This document shows positions 18,285 to 26,637 of a DNA stretch of 64,000 bases, one piece after another. Every line of letters begins with the position of its first letter. Within the stretch, counting starts at the first letter, position 1. Below the pieces are notes generated by a model. That model ran no database searches, was not told the DNA's origin, and worked only from the letters and a program-made list of their open reading frames with translations. The translations under genes and the position numbers were made by a program. Source of the DNA: Pseudoalteromonas citrea (GTDB taxonomy: Bacteria > Pseudomonadota > Gammaproteobacteria > Enterobacterales > Alteromonadaceae); contig NZ_AHBZ03000015.1 in assembly GCF_000238375.3 (NCBI RefSeq), positions 372,001 to 436,000 of the forward strand, given 5' to 3'.

Positions 18285-18358
18285 TACGTTATATGTTACT
18301 TACATGATTTCAATAAACGTGATAATTAATATAACTGGCATGTTTAAAGGGGCATTTT

Positions 18359-19990
18359 GTGTTTTCATCATTAACGTTAAGAATTAAAATAATTTTATTC
18401 GCAGCAGCATTTTTCCTGTCGTTGCTACTTGTTGCTATATTGGGCTTACAATCACTTAGACATGCAAGTGAGGTAGACAACATTGCGCGTATTAACCAGC
18501 TAATGAAAACCACGGTTAATATTGTCGAGCAGTTTGAGCAATATACGTTAAGTGGTGAACTATCAGAAGCACAAGCCAAACATCTTGCCATTGAGATGCT
18601 TCGTAGCAATAAATACCACGATTCTGAATACGTCTATGTGGTTGACGATAGGTTAAATTTCGTGGCTACACCCCATGATCCTCAACTTCATGGCACCAGC
18701 TTTAATGACTTCAAAGATGCCAAAGGACAAAGTATCGGGAGAATGGTAGAGCGCTTGGTCGGCAGAAAAACCAATCAAATAATTACTTATCACTGGGACT
18801 CGGTACGCGATGGTGAAACAGTCGACTTGACGTCTGTGGTACAAAAAACAGCTAAATTTGGCTGGTATATTGGCACCGGAATTAGTTACAAAGAGGTCGA
18901 TGAGCGATACTGGGAAACCGCTCAGTGGCTATTATCTTTATCTTTGATTATCGCCGTTGTACTCACATTTGCGCTCAGCAAATTTGGTATTGGGCTTTCC
19001 AATAAGCTAGGGGGAGAGATCAATGATGTACTGACCATTGTGAATCAAGTTTCCAGGGGCAATCTAACTTCTCCTATTAATACCTCTGAAGCACACCCTG
19101 ATAGCATGATGTCAGCAATGGATTACATGCAAAAAGGCCTCCGAGATGTAGTCGGTGGTATTGTCACTGTGAGTGACTCTTTAAAAGTGCAAAGTTTTGA
19201 CGGTGAAAAACGCTCTGATGAGTTAGAGCATTTAACGCAAAGCTTAAGCGATGAAACACAAATGGTCGCATCGGCAATTACAGAGCTTACTGCATCCGCT
19301 CATACTGTGGTAGAACATGCAGAACAAGCCGCAACATCTGTACAAGAAGCTGAGAACCAAGGTCAAAATGCAGACAGATTAACCTCAAATGCGGCTGAAG
19401 CAATCGAGGTATTAGAACAACAAATTGATAGTGCAGGAAATAACATTCAAATACTTGATGAAGAAGTAAATAACATCGCAAACGTTTTGAGTGTGATACA
19501 AAGTATTGCTGAACAAACCAATTTATTGGCTCTGAATGCTGCAATTGAAGCTGCGCGAGCGGGCGAACAAGGACGAGGTTTTGCGGTTGTTGCTGATGAA
19601 GTTAGGCAGCTGGCACAACGCACTCAAACAAGTACCGAAGAAATTCACACTATGATAGGTAAACTTCAATCAGCCACACAAGATGCAAAATCATCTGTAT
19701 CTCTAAGTATAACTACCAGTGAAAAAACCGTAACCATGTCAAAAGAAGCGAGTGAAGAGCTACGCAGAGTCGCCAGTTCTTTGGGCGCAATCTCTCAAAT
19801 GAGTCACCAAATTGCATTGGCGGCTAAAGAACAACTTGATGCGGGTGAAGATACTGCTAGACGAGTAGTAACCATTTCAGATACTGCATCACAGACCGCA
19901 AATGTATCGCAGCAAGCACACTTGGCAACGGATAGTATTAAAGAACTAACAGCGACTTTAGAGCGTGAAATGGATAAATTCAATGCTTAG
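18359..19990 (+). CDS. Methyl-accepting chemotaxis protein with a Cache sensor
   Basis: A 543-residue chemoreceptor. Membrane span 1 (about 11-30) is followed by a single-Cache-type periplasmic domain (about 35-180, with [20 protein letters not shown] and [10 protein letters not shown]), span 2 (about 190-208), a HAMP-like region and the signalling domain. The conserved tip [20 protein letters not shown] is intact. Cache receptors bind small ligands such as organic acids, amines or amino acids; the ligand cannot be assigned. The start is GTG at 18359, supported by AAAGGGG seven bases upstream. It is monocistronic. No C-terminal CheR-tethering pentapeptide is visible. Confidence 0.95.
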   Translation: MFSSLTLRIKIILFAAAFFLSLLLVAILGLQSLRHASEVDNIARINQLMKTTVNIVEQFEQYTLSGELSEAQAKHLAIEMLRSNKYHDSEYVYVVDDRLNFVATPHDPQLHGTSFNDFKDAKGQSIGRMVERLVGRKTNQIITYHWDSVRDGETVDLTSVVQKTAKFGWYIGTGISYKEVDERYWETAQWLLSLSLIIAVVLTFALSKFGIGLSNKLGGEINDVLTIVNQVSRGNLTSPINTSEAHPDSMMSAMDYMQKGLRDVVGGIVTVSDSLKVQSFDGEKRSDELEHLTQSLSDETQMVASAITELTASAHTVVEHAEQAATSVQEAENQGQNADRLTSNAAEAIEVLEQQIDSAGNNIQILDEEVNNIANVLSVIQSIAEQTNLLALNAAIEAARAGEQGRGFAVVADEVRQLAQRTQTSTEEIHTMIGKLQSATQDAKSSVSLSITTSEKTVTMSKEASEELRRVASSLGAISQMSHQIALAAKEQLDAGEDTARRVVTISDTASQTANVSQQAHLATDSIKELTATLEREMDKFNA

Positions 19991-20118
19991 TTTGACTATT
20001 AAAAACATAGTAATCAAAAACTTAATACGGAAAAGTTAGCATAATTTGATGTTTAATTCTTTTTTCGTAAAAATTAATTAATTCATTTCTTTTTTTGTTT
20101 AATTAGTGTTAAATTCTT

Positions 20119-20181
20119 AATTGTAACTAAAGATAATTGTAACGAACCATATCGTTTCAATTTTTATGGTTACAGTTAACC
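20119..20181 (+). promoter_or_regulatory. Repeated GTAAC-type motifs upstream of the peptide gene
   Basis: AATTGTAAC occurs twice in direct orientation at 20119-20127 and 20135-20143, 16 bases apart. Further on, GGTTA-CAGT-TAACC (20168-20181) is a perfect inverted repeat of five bases with the same core. They lie upstream of a good -35/-10 promoter for the 39-residue peptide gene. The arrangement looks like operator sites for a regulator, which is unidentified. Confidence 0.4.
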
Positions 20182-20200
20182 CCAAAAGTACAGACATAAA

Positions 20201-20229
20201 TTGAAATACGGATAATATATCTATTTAAT
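20201..20229 (+). promoter_or_regulatory. Predicted sigma-70 promoter of the small peptide gene
   Basis: TTGAAA (20201-20206) and TTTAAT (20224-20229) are each one base from consensus and are separated by 17 bases. Transcription would start near 20236, about 22 bases before the peptide ATG, in a strongly AT-rich region. Confidence 0.55.
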
Positions 20230-20257
20230 ATAAATACTTTGCAGAAGGAATATCAAA

Positions 20258-20377
20258 ATGAAAGCACTATCATTAGAAGCGTGTAAAAAAGTCTGCGGTG
20301 CAAATATTTGGGCCCCAGAAAAACCAGCAATTTCAGTCAAACCAAATAGTCCTATCGAAAAACAGAAACGTAGTTAG
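20258..20377 (+). CDS. 39-residue peptide with double-glycine-type leader
   Basis: A short reading frame not long enough to be picked by ordinary thresholds. It starts at ATG 20258 with AGAAGGA nine bases upstream. The N-terminal half, MKALSLEACKKVCGA, fits a double-glycine (GG) leader: Leu at -12, Ser at -11, a Glu at -9, Val at -4 and a Gly-Ala pair at -2/-1. The remaining 24 residues begin NIWAPEKP and are Pro/Lys rich. It has two Cys, one in the leader. Five bases after its stop a membrane protein begins, so the two are one unit. It could be a secreted peptide or small bacteriocin-like molecule, or a fortuitous small protein. No peptidase-containing ABC exporter is visible in the window. 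I am sure of the frame but not of the function. Confidence 0.65.
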   Translation: MKALSLEACKKVCGANIWAPEKPAISVKPNSPIEKQKRS

Positions 20378-20382
20378 CCTAG

Positions 20383-21009
20383 ATGAAATCGGAAAAAAGC
20401 TTATATCGGTTGCTATTGATTTACGCTGTATCAATAGTAACTTTGTTTATTTTAAAAGACGACCCAGCTGTTTTCACTTACTCACTGTTTGCATTAGGTG
20501 TATTGGCTTTTTTTTTAGCGCTTAGAATTGGTGATGTGAACATTGTAACAGTCATTATCTTAGTAGCTCTATCTCCCTTAGCTGAGTTTATTATTTTTGG
20601 CTTTGGTTTGGTCGATCTGAGATCTTCAAGTGGAGATCGATTGATTCAAAATAGCATTATTTTTGGCATTCACCTTGTTATTGATGTTGTTGTATTAATT
20701 CCTATGACATACAGAGTTGAGATATCTAAAAAACTATTTCCCATTGAAAAAATTAAATACAATATCGCTGACAGTTTGCTACCCTGGGTACAGCTGATCG
20801 GAATATTCGTCAGTGTTTTCGCTCTTGTAGAAAATTACTTACGAAATGCTAAAGGTTATGATATCGCTTTATTCTTTTATTCTTTTTCGATATCTGGCTA
20901 CATTGTATACTCATTTTCTGCTATTTTAATAACCATATTATTAGTAATGTCTTACAAAAACCACTATGGCTTTAAAACTCCGACTCTACTTTCACGGCCA
21001 TCCAAATAA
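20383..21009 (+). CDS. Polytopic membrane protein of unknown function
   Basis: A 208-residue very hydrophobic protein with about six membrane spans (for example about 9-23, 27-50, 57-75, 92-112, 132-150, 160-190). I recognise no family motif; no catalytic E-x-x-x-R or His pair typical of CPBP/CaaX proteases is seen, although an acidic residue pattern in one span (SPLAEFIIFGFG) was considered. A weak purine-rich stretch (TAGCCTAG) precedes the ATG at 20383, so translation may depend on coupling to the peptide gene five bases upstream. Candidate roles are immunity, transport or processing of that peptide, all speculative. It ends before a strong terminator-like palindrome. Confidence 0.8.
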   Translation: MKSEKSLYRLLLIYAVSIVTLFILKDDPAVFTYSLFALGVLAFFLALRIGDVNIVTVIILVALSPLAEFIIFGFGLVDLRSSSGDRLIQNSIIFGIHLVIDVVVLIPMTYRVEISKKLFPIEKIKYNIADSLLPWVQLIGIFVSVFALVENYLRNAKGYDIALFFYSFSISGYIVYSFSAILITILLVMSYKNHYGFKTPTLLSRPSK

Positions 21010-21015
21010 TTGTAT

Positions 21016-21038
21016 TTAAAGGGCTATAAGCCCTTTAA
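21016..21038. terminator. Hairpin between convergent genes
   Basis: TTAAAGGGCT (21016-21025) and AGCCCTTTAA (21029-21038) are a perfect 10-base inverted repeat with a three-base loop. It lies just after the membrane protein stop and 11 bases before the 3' end of the dehydratase gene on the other strand, so it can serve both directions. Each flank lacks a long T-run. Confidence 0.65.
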
Positions 21039-21049
21039 TTCACACTTAA

Positions 21050-22225
21050 CTATTTAATTTCAACCCTTTGCGAGCGCATAACGATCTCATCATTCAGCTC
21101 AATACCGATACCTGGCTCTTCTGATACTTTGAAGATACCATTTTCAGGTTGAGGATCTTGAATACATAGCTCACGGTTCCACTTTTTAATCGCGTAGGTA
21201 TGATGTTCGTGAATAAGGAAGTTTGGAATAGCTGTTTCTAAATGCAATGACGCCGCGGTTGCAACTGGTCCACCACAAACATGCGCTTGTACGCGTACAT
21301 CAAAAATATCTGCATAATCACACACTTTCTTAGTTTCAGTGAAACCACCACACAAGCCCACATCTGGCTGTAATACATCAATGCTTTGATCTTCAAAGTA
21401 AGGACGAACACCCCAACGATTATACAGGCGCTCACCACCCGCAATGGGCACAGCAACTTTATCTGCAACTTTCGCATGTAACGAATGGTTTAAGTAATTC
21501 ACAGGCTCTTCATAGAACATGCAATCAAACTCTTGTGCAATTTCTCCGATTTGAATCGCTGAAGTCGCGCCAGGTAAACTGTGGCATTCAAAGATAATGT
21601 CTACTTCATCACCCACCGCTTCACGAATCGCTTGCATACGCGCGCGATACAATTTCATTTCTTGGCGAGAGATCAGCTTAGTACGATCATAATAGGTGTT
21701 ACCCGCCTTATCATACATAATTGGATCGACCTTAACCGCATCATACCCTTGTGCAATGGCTTTTAAAGCAGCTTCTGCGTATTCTTGTGGCTGCACAAGC
21801 GCTTTAAATTCATCATCCCAATCAAATTGTAATTGTGATGCATAAGTACGTAGCTCTGGATTTACTTTACCACCAAGTAACTGATACACAGGCAGCTTAA
21901 GCGCTTTACCCTTGATGTCCCATAAGGCAATATCAATTGCGCTCATCGCGGCATAAACCACTGGCCCACCACCAAGTCCCCAAAAGCTCTCTCTTAGCAT
22001 ACGAGACCAAAGCAGCTCCGTCTGGAATGGGTCATGCCCTATCAGAAATGCTTCTGCCATTTCTTTAATCATACTAGCAGCAGCACTATGACCTAAATCA
22101 TACGCTAAGCCAGCTTCTCCCACCCCTGAAATACCTTCGTCAGTATGAATTCGAATAAAAACAGGGGTCCAAGCTGGTCGTTCTGGACAGTGAATATCAA
22201 ATACTTCGACGCGATTAACTTTCAT
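21050..22225 (-). CDS. Mandelate racemase/enolase-superfamily sugar-acid dehydratase
   Basis: A 391-residue protein of the mandelate racemase group of the enolase superfamily. A capping domain (about 1-115) precedes a TIM barrel. Metal-ligand candidates lie at FECHSL, YEEPVNYL and GGERLYNRWG, and a conserved His sits in VQAHVCGGPVATA. This pattern recalls D-galactonate/mannonate dehydratase-like enzymes that lose water from aldonic acids. The precise substrate is not decided. It starts 8 bases after a class II aldolase/adducin gene, with AGGAG upstream, so a dehydratase-aldolase pair for a sugar acid is likely. No kinase, regulator or transporter for the same path adjoins it. Confidence 0.88.
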   Translation of the reverse strand: MKVNRVEVFDIHCPERPAWTPVFIRIHTDEGISGVGEAGLAYDLGHSAAASMIKEMAEAFLIGHDPFQTELLWSRMLRESFWGLGGGPVVYAAMSAIDIALWDIKGKALKLPVYQLLGGKVNPELRTYASQLQFDWDDEFKALVQPQEYAEAALKAIAQGYDAVKVDPIMYDKAGNTYYDRTKLISRQEMKLYRARMQAIREAVGDEVDIIFECHSLPGATSAIQIGEIAQEFDCMFYEEPVNYLNHSLHAKVADKVAVPIAGGERLYNRWGVRPYFEDQSIDVLQPDVGLCGGFTETKKVCDYADIFDVRVQAHVCGGPVATAASLHLETAIPNFLIHEHHTYAIKKWNRELCIQDPQPENGIFKVSEEPGIGIELNDEIVMRSQRVEIK

Positions 22226-22233
22226 GTAAACTC

Positions 22234-23001
22234 CTATTGAGCAAAACCAGGATCAAGACGATACGCCTTTCTCAACATGGCTGGCCAGGCTAACTGCCCA
22301 CCTGTACTGCCGCTGTGTACCACGCTTGCTTGTTTATAAATATTATCAATGATGGGTTTTGGAACTTGAACAGCTTTTTGTCCTGTTGCCTGAATGGCGA
22401 CCTGAATTTCACACGCTCGCTGTAAATCGTAAAAACGCATAAATGCATCACCTACCGTAGGCCCAACAGTTAAGCCTCCGTGATTGACCAAAAGCATATG
22501 ATTCGTAACTCCCAAATCATCTTGTAACCGCTTTCGCTCATCATCATTAACAGCCAACCCCTCGTAACCATGGTATGAAAGTGAAGGTAATGAAAACATA
22601 GAATGCTGACTTAAAGGAAGTAACCCACACTCACTACTAGCAACGGCAATGGTTTCTTTGGTATGTAAATGAATGACACAATGTGCATCCTCACGTACCT
22701 CATGAATGGCACTATGAATTGTAAATCCAGCAGGGTTTATTTCAAATGGCGTGTCGTCGATAATATTACCAGTCAAGTCTACTTTGACAAGGTTGGACGC
22801 AGTAACTTCGTCAAAGCTTAGACCAAAAGCATTCACAAGATAATAGTCTGTGCCGGGCAATCTAGCGGACATATGGGTATAAATTAAATCTCCCCAACGC
22901 ATGTGTTCTACCAAACGGTAACATGCAGCTAAATCAACTCTCAGTAGCCATTCTTGCTCACTAACCTTGTCTTTTAAATCAAGTTTTGGCAGCTCTAGCA
23001 T
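22234..23001 (-). CDS. Class II aldolase/adducin family protein
   Basis: A 255-residue zinc enzyme of the class II aldolase/adducin family. The zinc-site motif is seen in VIHLHTKE (two His), with a further conserved His in LLVNHGGLTVG, and the start of the fold in ACYRLVEHMRWGDLIYTHMSAR. Members cleave or epimerise sugar phosphates, and some act on non-phosphorylated acids. The long first gene of a two-gene unit with the enolase-superfamily enzyme, separated by only 8 bases. The substrate is unknown. Confidence 0.88.
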   Translation of the reverse strand: MLELPKLDLKDKVSEQEWLLRVDLAACYRLVEHMRWGDLIYTHMSARLPGTDYYLVNAFGLSFDEVTASNLVKVDLTGNIIDDTPFEINPAGFTIHSAIHEVREDAHCVIHLHTKETIAVASSECGLLPLSQHSMFSLPSLSYHGYEGLAVNDDERKRLQDDLGVTNHMLLVNHGGLTVGPTVGDAFMRFYDLQRACEIQVAIQATGQKAVQVPKPIIDNIYKQASVVHSGSTGGQLAWPAMLRKAYRLDPGFAQ

Positions 23002-23088
23002 ATACTTTCCTTTTAACTTGGTAACATACCCATCAATATAGATGTTTAGAAGTCTAAATCACTCAGCTCGTTTGTTCAATGAAAAATA

Positions 23089-23113
23089 AAAACCACCGAC
23101 TAGCGGTGGTTTT
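23089..23113 (-). terminator. Rho-independent terminator of the cytochrome c gene
   Basis: AAAACCACCG and CGGTGGTTTT form a 10-base-pair stem with a five-base loop. Read on the minus strand it is followed by TTATTTTTC, and it lies about 20 bases beyond the cytochrome stop. A T-run is present on both sides, so it may also act on plus-strand transcripts. Confidence 0.8.
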
Positions 23114-23133
23114 TCACTAAGCAAAATAGAGTA

Positions 23134-23457
23134 TTATTTTACTTTAGATAAATACTCTGCAATCGCGTCAATCTCAGCATCAGATACGTTCGCTACCATG
23201 GCTTTCATTGCCATCGACATACCATTATTTCGTTTACCTGACTTAATATCTTTCATCTGCGCAGCTAAATACTCTTTGTTCTGACCATTTAATTTCGGAT
23301 ACATTGCCATTATAGGCGCTTTACCTTCAGCACCATGGCATGTTTGGCACATTTTAGCTGTATAAAGCGCTGCGCCATCTGCAGCGCTCACCGCAGTGGT
23401 ACCCATCGTGGAAAGCGCCAACCCGACTCCCATTATTACTTGTTTTATCTTGCTCAT
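23134..23457 (-). CDS. Class I cytochrome c, periplasmic
   Basis: A 107-residue small c-type cytochrome. The signal peptide spans about 1-25 (ending VSAADG), and the heme motif CQTCH is at 37-41. A Met-rich loop NNGMSMAMKAM around residue 78 holds the probable axial Met. It is soluble, with a CXXCH near the N terminus, the arrangement of cytochrome c-553/c5-type electron carriers. The ATG at 23457 fits a signal peptide; an in-frame extension to 23508 is not needed. A terminator follows. It probably shuttles electrons to oxidases or peroxidases. Confidence 0.9.
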   Translation of the reverse strand: MSKIKQVIMGVGLALSTMGTTAVSAADGAALYTAKMCQTCHGAEGKAPIMAMYPKLNGQNKEYLAAQMKDIKSGKRNNGMSMAMKAMVANVSDAEIDAIAEYLSKVK

Positions 23458-23630
23458 AACTTTACTCTTTTTTAAATAAACGGATAAATCTTTTATAGTG
23501 TAGACCAATTACTTTCACTACACATACGCACTTACTCGCTTCAAAGATCGCAATGAGTACTCCCCTAGCAACGATAATTGGCCTAGATAAAAACACTGTA
23601 ACCAACCATAGTGAGTGGCAATTTTACGTT

Positions 23631-24170
23631 TTACCAAACTAAATCGTCTGGGATCTCATAATCTGCATATGGGTCGTTTTCATCTGGCCCCTGGCTGTCA
23701 TCTTCAACATGGAATACGATGTATTTCTCATCCACCTCTGCAACCTTTCTTGCTGGTTCATCTTGAAGAACAAAAAACTGACCTTCTAGAACACAAATAG
23801 CTAAACGCCCCTTAGATAATGCATTCTTAGTTGGTTCGTCTACATCCAATTCTTTTACTTTATTGTTGTAAGTAAAATTGAAAGTCAACTCCCCACGGAT
23901 CTCATCTTGATTGTGGTGCTCAAGAATTTGTTTAACTCGAGCAACTTGCTCTCGCTCTTTGAGCTCAGTTTTTTTCGCTTGATTCTGCTCTTCAGCTTTT
24001 TTCTGCTGCTCTAACTTCGTTTGCGCTATGTGCTTTTGTAAATCACTCGGATCGCTCGTAGCGCCTTTTTTCTTTTTCTTCTGCGCTTTACGCTTTTCAG
24101 ATTTAGCCACTTTGGCTTTATGTTCCGACGTTAATCCGGCTTTCAAAAGCTGGTCTTGTAATGAACCCAT
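23631..24170 (-). CDS. DUF2058 family protein
   Basis: A 179-residue basic, coiled-coil-rich protein of the DUF2058 (E. coli YaiL-like) family. The N-terminal Lys-rich region (MGSLQDQLLKAG, then KRKAQKKKKKG) gives way to a Gln/Glu/Lys-rich helix and a folded C-terminal segment (RGELTFNFTYNNKVK, then IPDDLVW). The role is unknown; the charged N-terminal part suggests RNA or nucleic-acid contact, an inference only. The start at 24170 is chosen with GGAG upstream and conserved MGSLQDQLL; a start five codons earlier is possible. Confidence 0.9.
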   Translation of the reverse strand: MGSLQDQLLKAGLTSEHKAKVAKSEKRKAQKKKKKGATSDPSDLQKHIAQTKLEQQKKAEEQNQAKKTELKEREQVARVKQILEHHNQDEIRGELTFNFTYNNKVKELDVDEPTKNALSKGRLAICVLEGQFFVLQDEPARKVAEVDEKYIVFHVEDDSQGPDENDPYADYEIPDDLVW

Positions 24171-24418
24171 AATGCAGTGCTCCATGAAAATATAATGCGC
24201 TATATTTTAACCTAGTTGATTTTTTTCACCAGATAGAAAACACACATTTCTGTGGCTTATTTACTAGAAAAGGCACAAACAGTAATTTAGCAAGTCCATC
24301 AGCAGGTACCATGATTTAGCGCAAGTTATTTGTATCTATCAAATTTAAAGTTATGATGACGAGTGAATTTAATAAAAAATATCACCCACTTGTTCAATAC
24401 TGACACTTGAGTTATTCC

Positions 24419-25573
24419 ATGCCATTAATGCTATTACTTAGCTGCTCTCTTTTTACATTTTTTGTATTGTATGCACCGCAGCCTTTGTTAATGGTATTGG
24501 CAACGCAATACCAAGTAAGCCCTGCCAGCAGTGGCAGCTTGATGTCTGCGACCATGCTGCCACTTGCAATCGCACCAATTTGTTATGGCATTTTATTTGC
24601 GCGGTTTAACCCGCTAAGGATTTTAAAGTATGCCATGTTCTTACTTGCATTCACCTGCATCGTCTTTGTCCATGTGCCCAACTTTGAATTGCTGCTCGCC
24701 ACACGTTTTATACAAGGTTTGATCTTACCCGCCGCGTTGACAGCCATGACAACTTACATCGGCTTACAGTACCAAGGGCTAAATTTACATAGGAATATGA
24801 CGCGATATATCGCAAGCTCAATTATGGGAGGGTACTTAGGCCGGGTACTGGCAGCAAATTTCGCCGCTTTTTTTACTTGGCAAAGCTTTTACTATTTAAT
24901 TGCTGTAATGCTTGTGATTTTAGCATCTGCTATAAATATTCAACCAAGCAAACAAAGCTCTGCCAAGCAGACTTTGCCCAGACCACTGAAAGACTATATT
25001 AGCTCATTGAAAGAAAAACAGTTGCTCAGACTTTACTGCGCGGTGTTTTGCATGTTCTTTTGCTTTTCAGCCTTACTCAATTATTTACCCCTGATTTTAC
25101 AACAAAACTTTAATATCACTGATAGCAAAATAATAGGCTGGATTTATACAAGCTATTTGATTGGCGCAATACTGTCGCTCTCAACAGCCTGCCTTAACCG
25201 ATTTATTAATAACCGATGGGTATTTTTAAGCTTAGTATTTGCGGCATATGCCATAAGTATCGCGCTATTATCAATCGCTAATTTAAGCCTCTTTGTTGTT
25301 ATGTTTACACTTTTTTGTGCCTGTATGTTTATGATCCACTCAACAGCAGCGCCATTAGTAAATCAATTAAGCAAAGCACCGACTTCTATAACCAATGGAG
25401 CATATGTCTCATTTTATTACAGTGGTGGCGCACTGGGCGCTTACCTACCAGGGCTTATTATGCAGAACCATGGCTACAGCGCCTTTATTATCAGTTTATT
25501 GCTCGTAAGCTTAGTGGGTCTGGTTTTAGTAGCGAAGAATTACAAACACGGGATGTCAACTATGCGTGGGTAA
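24419..25573 (+). CDS. MFS transporter
   Basis: A 384-residue inner-membrane protein with about 12 hydrophobic helices, in the major facilitator superfamily. It resembles YnfM-like proteins in size and in the early PQPLLMVLATQY segment. The substrate is unknown. The ATG at 24419 is chosen over an in-frame TTG at 24407; the ribosome-binding signal is weak for either. Its last 34 bases overlap the 3' end of the convergent proX gene, so the two genes share sequence at their ends. Confidence 0.88.
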   Translation: MPLMLLLSCSLFTFFVLYAPQPLLMVLATQYQVSPASSGSLMSATMLPLAIAPICYGILFARFNPLRILKYAMFLLAFTCIVFVHVPNFELLLATRFIQGLILPAALTAMTTYIGLQYQGLNLHRNMTRYIASSIMGGYLGRVLAANFAAFFTWQSFYYLIAVMLVILASAINIQPSKQSSAKQTLPRPLKDYISSLKEKQLLRLYCAVFCMFFCFSALLNYLPLILQQNFNITDSKIIGWIYTSYLIGAILSLSTACLNRFINNRWVFLSLVFAAYAISIALLSIANLSLFVVMFTLFCACMFMIHSTAAPLVNQLSKAPTSITNGAYVSFYYSGGALGAYLPGLIMQNHGYSAFIISLLLVSLVGLVLVAKNYKHGMSTMRG

Positions 25574-26040
25574 TGTCCTGTTTGTCGCCAAAAAGTGTAG
25601 AGATCATGCTGCTGTAACACCCAGGTTTTATCATTTTCAAACGGATGGCATTGCCATTCTAGCTCATTTAATAAGCCACTATCTAGCCACAGTTCAACCG
25701 CTTTATTATCATCATTCATTAACGCAAGTGCAGACACACAACCGGGTTTGACCCCTAAATATTTATCTAACCGTTCCGTAGAAGCTAATCCTAAACGAGA
25801 TAGTTTTTGCTGTGTAGATAAGGCTTTTAAATCAACCTTCAAATCAGCACGGGTCAAACACAAAATGTGCTTCTTTCCTCTATTATCGCGTAAAAACAAG
25901 TTTTTGATCTGGACACCACTGCGTTTGAGTCCAATTTTTTGTGCATCTGTACAAGTAGGTAAAGGTGGATGTTCGTAACTTTTAAAGCTGATATTGAGCG
26001 TGTCTAATACCGTTTTGAGCTGAAGCTGTTCAGGTGTCAT
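25540..26040 (-). CDS. proX: Prolyl-tRNA editing protein ProX (YbaK family)
   Basis: A 166-residue YbaK/ProRS-INS superfamily protein that hydrolyses mischarged aminoacyl-tRNA in trans. The PrdX/ProXp-ala-like features are EHPPLPTCTDAQ near the N terminus and KNLFLRDNRGKKHILCL with the conserved Lys, then VKPGCVSALALMND. PrdX-type proteins deacylate Ala-tRNA(Pro). The ATG at 26040 overlaps the lipoprotein stop as ATGA, which fixes the start and implies coupling. The 3' end overlaps the MFS gene by 34 bases. The gene symbol follows a common name for the family. Confidence 0.85.
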   Translation of the reverse strand: MTPEQLQLKTVLDTLNISFKSYEHPPLPTCTDAQKIGLKRSGVQIKNLFLRDNRGKKHILCLTRADLKVDLKALSTQQKLSRLGLASTERLDKYLGVKPGCVSALALMNDDNKAVELWLDSGLLNELEWQCHPFENDKTWVLQQHDLYTFWRQTGHYPRIVDIPCL

Positions 26041-26429
26041 GAGCACTCACCTCTGAGCTGAACACTTCTTTGCCGCCAAAATACTTGGCTTACTTGATAT
26101 CCTTTCGGACAATACCCTCTTTCTTTCAGGTTTGCTTCTAAAAGCGTGACGGCTTCTTCTTCCAAAGCCAGTTTTAATTCAGCAGAGTCTTCAACTCGTT
26201 CATATTCAGAGAAACGCTTAAGCTCACTGCGTGTCATTGCTTTACGGCCATCGACTTTCATCATTGGTGTAGGGGCAACCGTCACTATAAAGGCAAAGAG
26301 ATCAGCCCCTAGCTCCGATTTTTTTGTATGAAGAACCTGTTTTTCGATTTCATAGCTTGGTTTGGGTGTACTACTACACCCCAAAATTAATAATACGCTA
26401 GGGAAAATAACGGCTAGGCTTTTTATCAA
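26037..26429 (-). CDS. Hypothetical lipoprotein
   Basis: A 130-residue protein with a lipoprotein signal peptide (1-17, ending LLILGCSS with Cys18). The mature part is charged with many Glu, and ends with two Cys (GYCPKG and RGECS) that might form a disulphide. No family is recognised. Its stop overlaps the proX start by four bases (ATGA), so both are on one leftward message. No ribosome-binding site stands out before the ATG at 26429, but the signal peptide supports that start. Confidence 0.8.
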   Translation of the reverse strand: MIKSLAVIFPSVLLILGCSSTPKPSYEIEKQVLHTKKSELGADLFAFIVTVAPTPMMKVDGRKAMTRSELKRFSEYERVEDSAELKLALEEEAVTLLEANLKERGYCPKGYQVSQVFWRQRSVQLRGECS

Positions 26430-26509
26430 AATATTCTACCCTCTTAAACTTTATAGCCAGTCTAACAAAGGCAGCAGTAAAATTGTTAATTTTTTAATAT
26501 TGAAAAAAC

Positions 26510-26536
26510 TTGACTCAAGAGAGAAAAAACTATAAA
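26510..26536 (+). promoter_or_regulatory. Predicted promoter of tRNA-Ala
   Basis: TTGACT (26510-26515) and TATAAA (26531-26536), with a short spacer of 15 bases, precede the tRNA by 25 bases. The spacer is shorter than usual, so the call is moderate. Confidence 0.45.
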
Positions 26537-26561
26537 TTTCTGCTCGTCTTTGACGGAATGT

Positions 26562-26637
26562 GGGGCTATAGCTCAGCTGGGAGAGCGCCTGCCTTGCACG
26601 CAGGAGGTCAGCAGTTCGATCCTGCTTAGCTCCACCA
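26562..26637 (+). tRNA. tRNA-Ala (anticodon TGC)
   Basis: 76 bases including an encoded CCA. The acceptor arm GGGGCTA pairs with TAGCTCC with one G-T wobble; the anticodon arm CCTGC-CTTGCAC-GCAGG gives anticodon TGC, reading GCN. The T arm is seen as GTTCGATC. It is a lone tRNA with no rRNA beside it, unlike the tRNA-Ala in many rRNA operons. A promoter-like element stands 25 bases before it. Confidence 0.97.
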
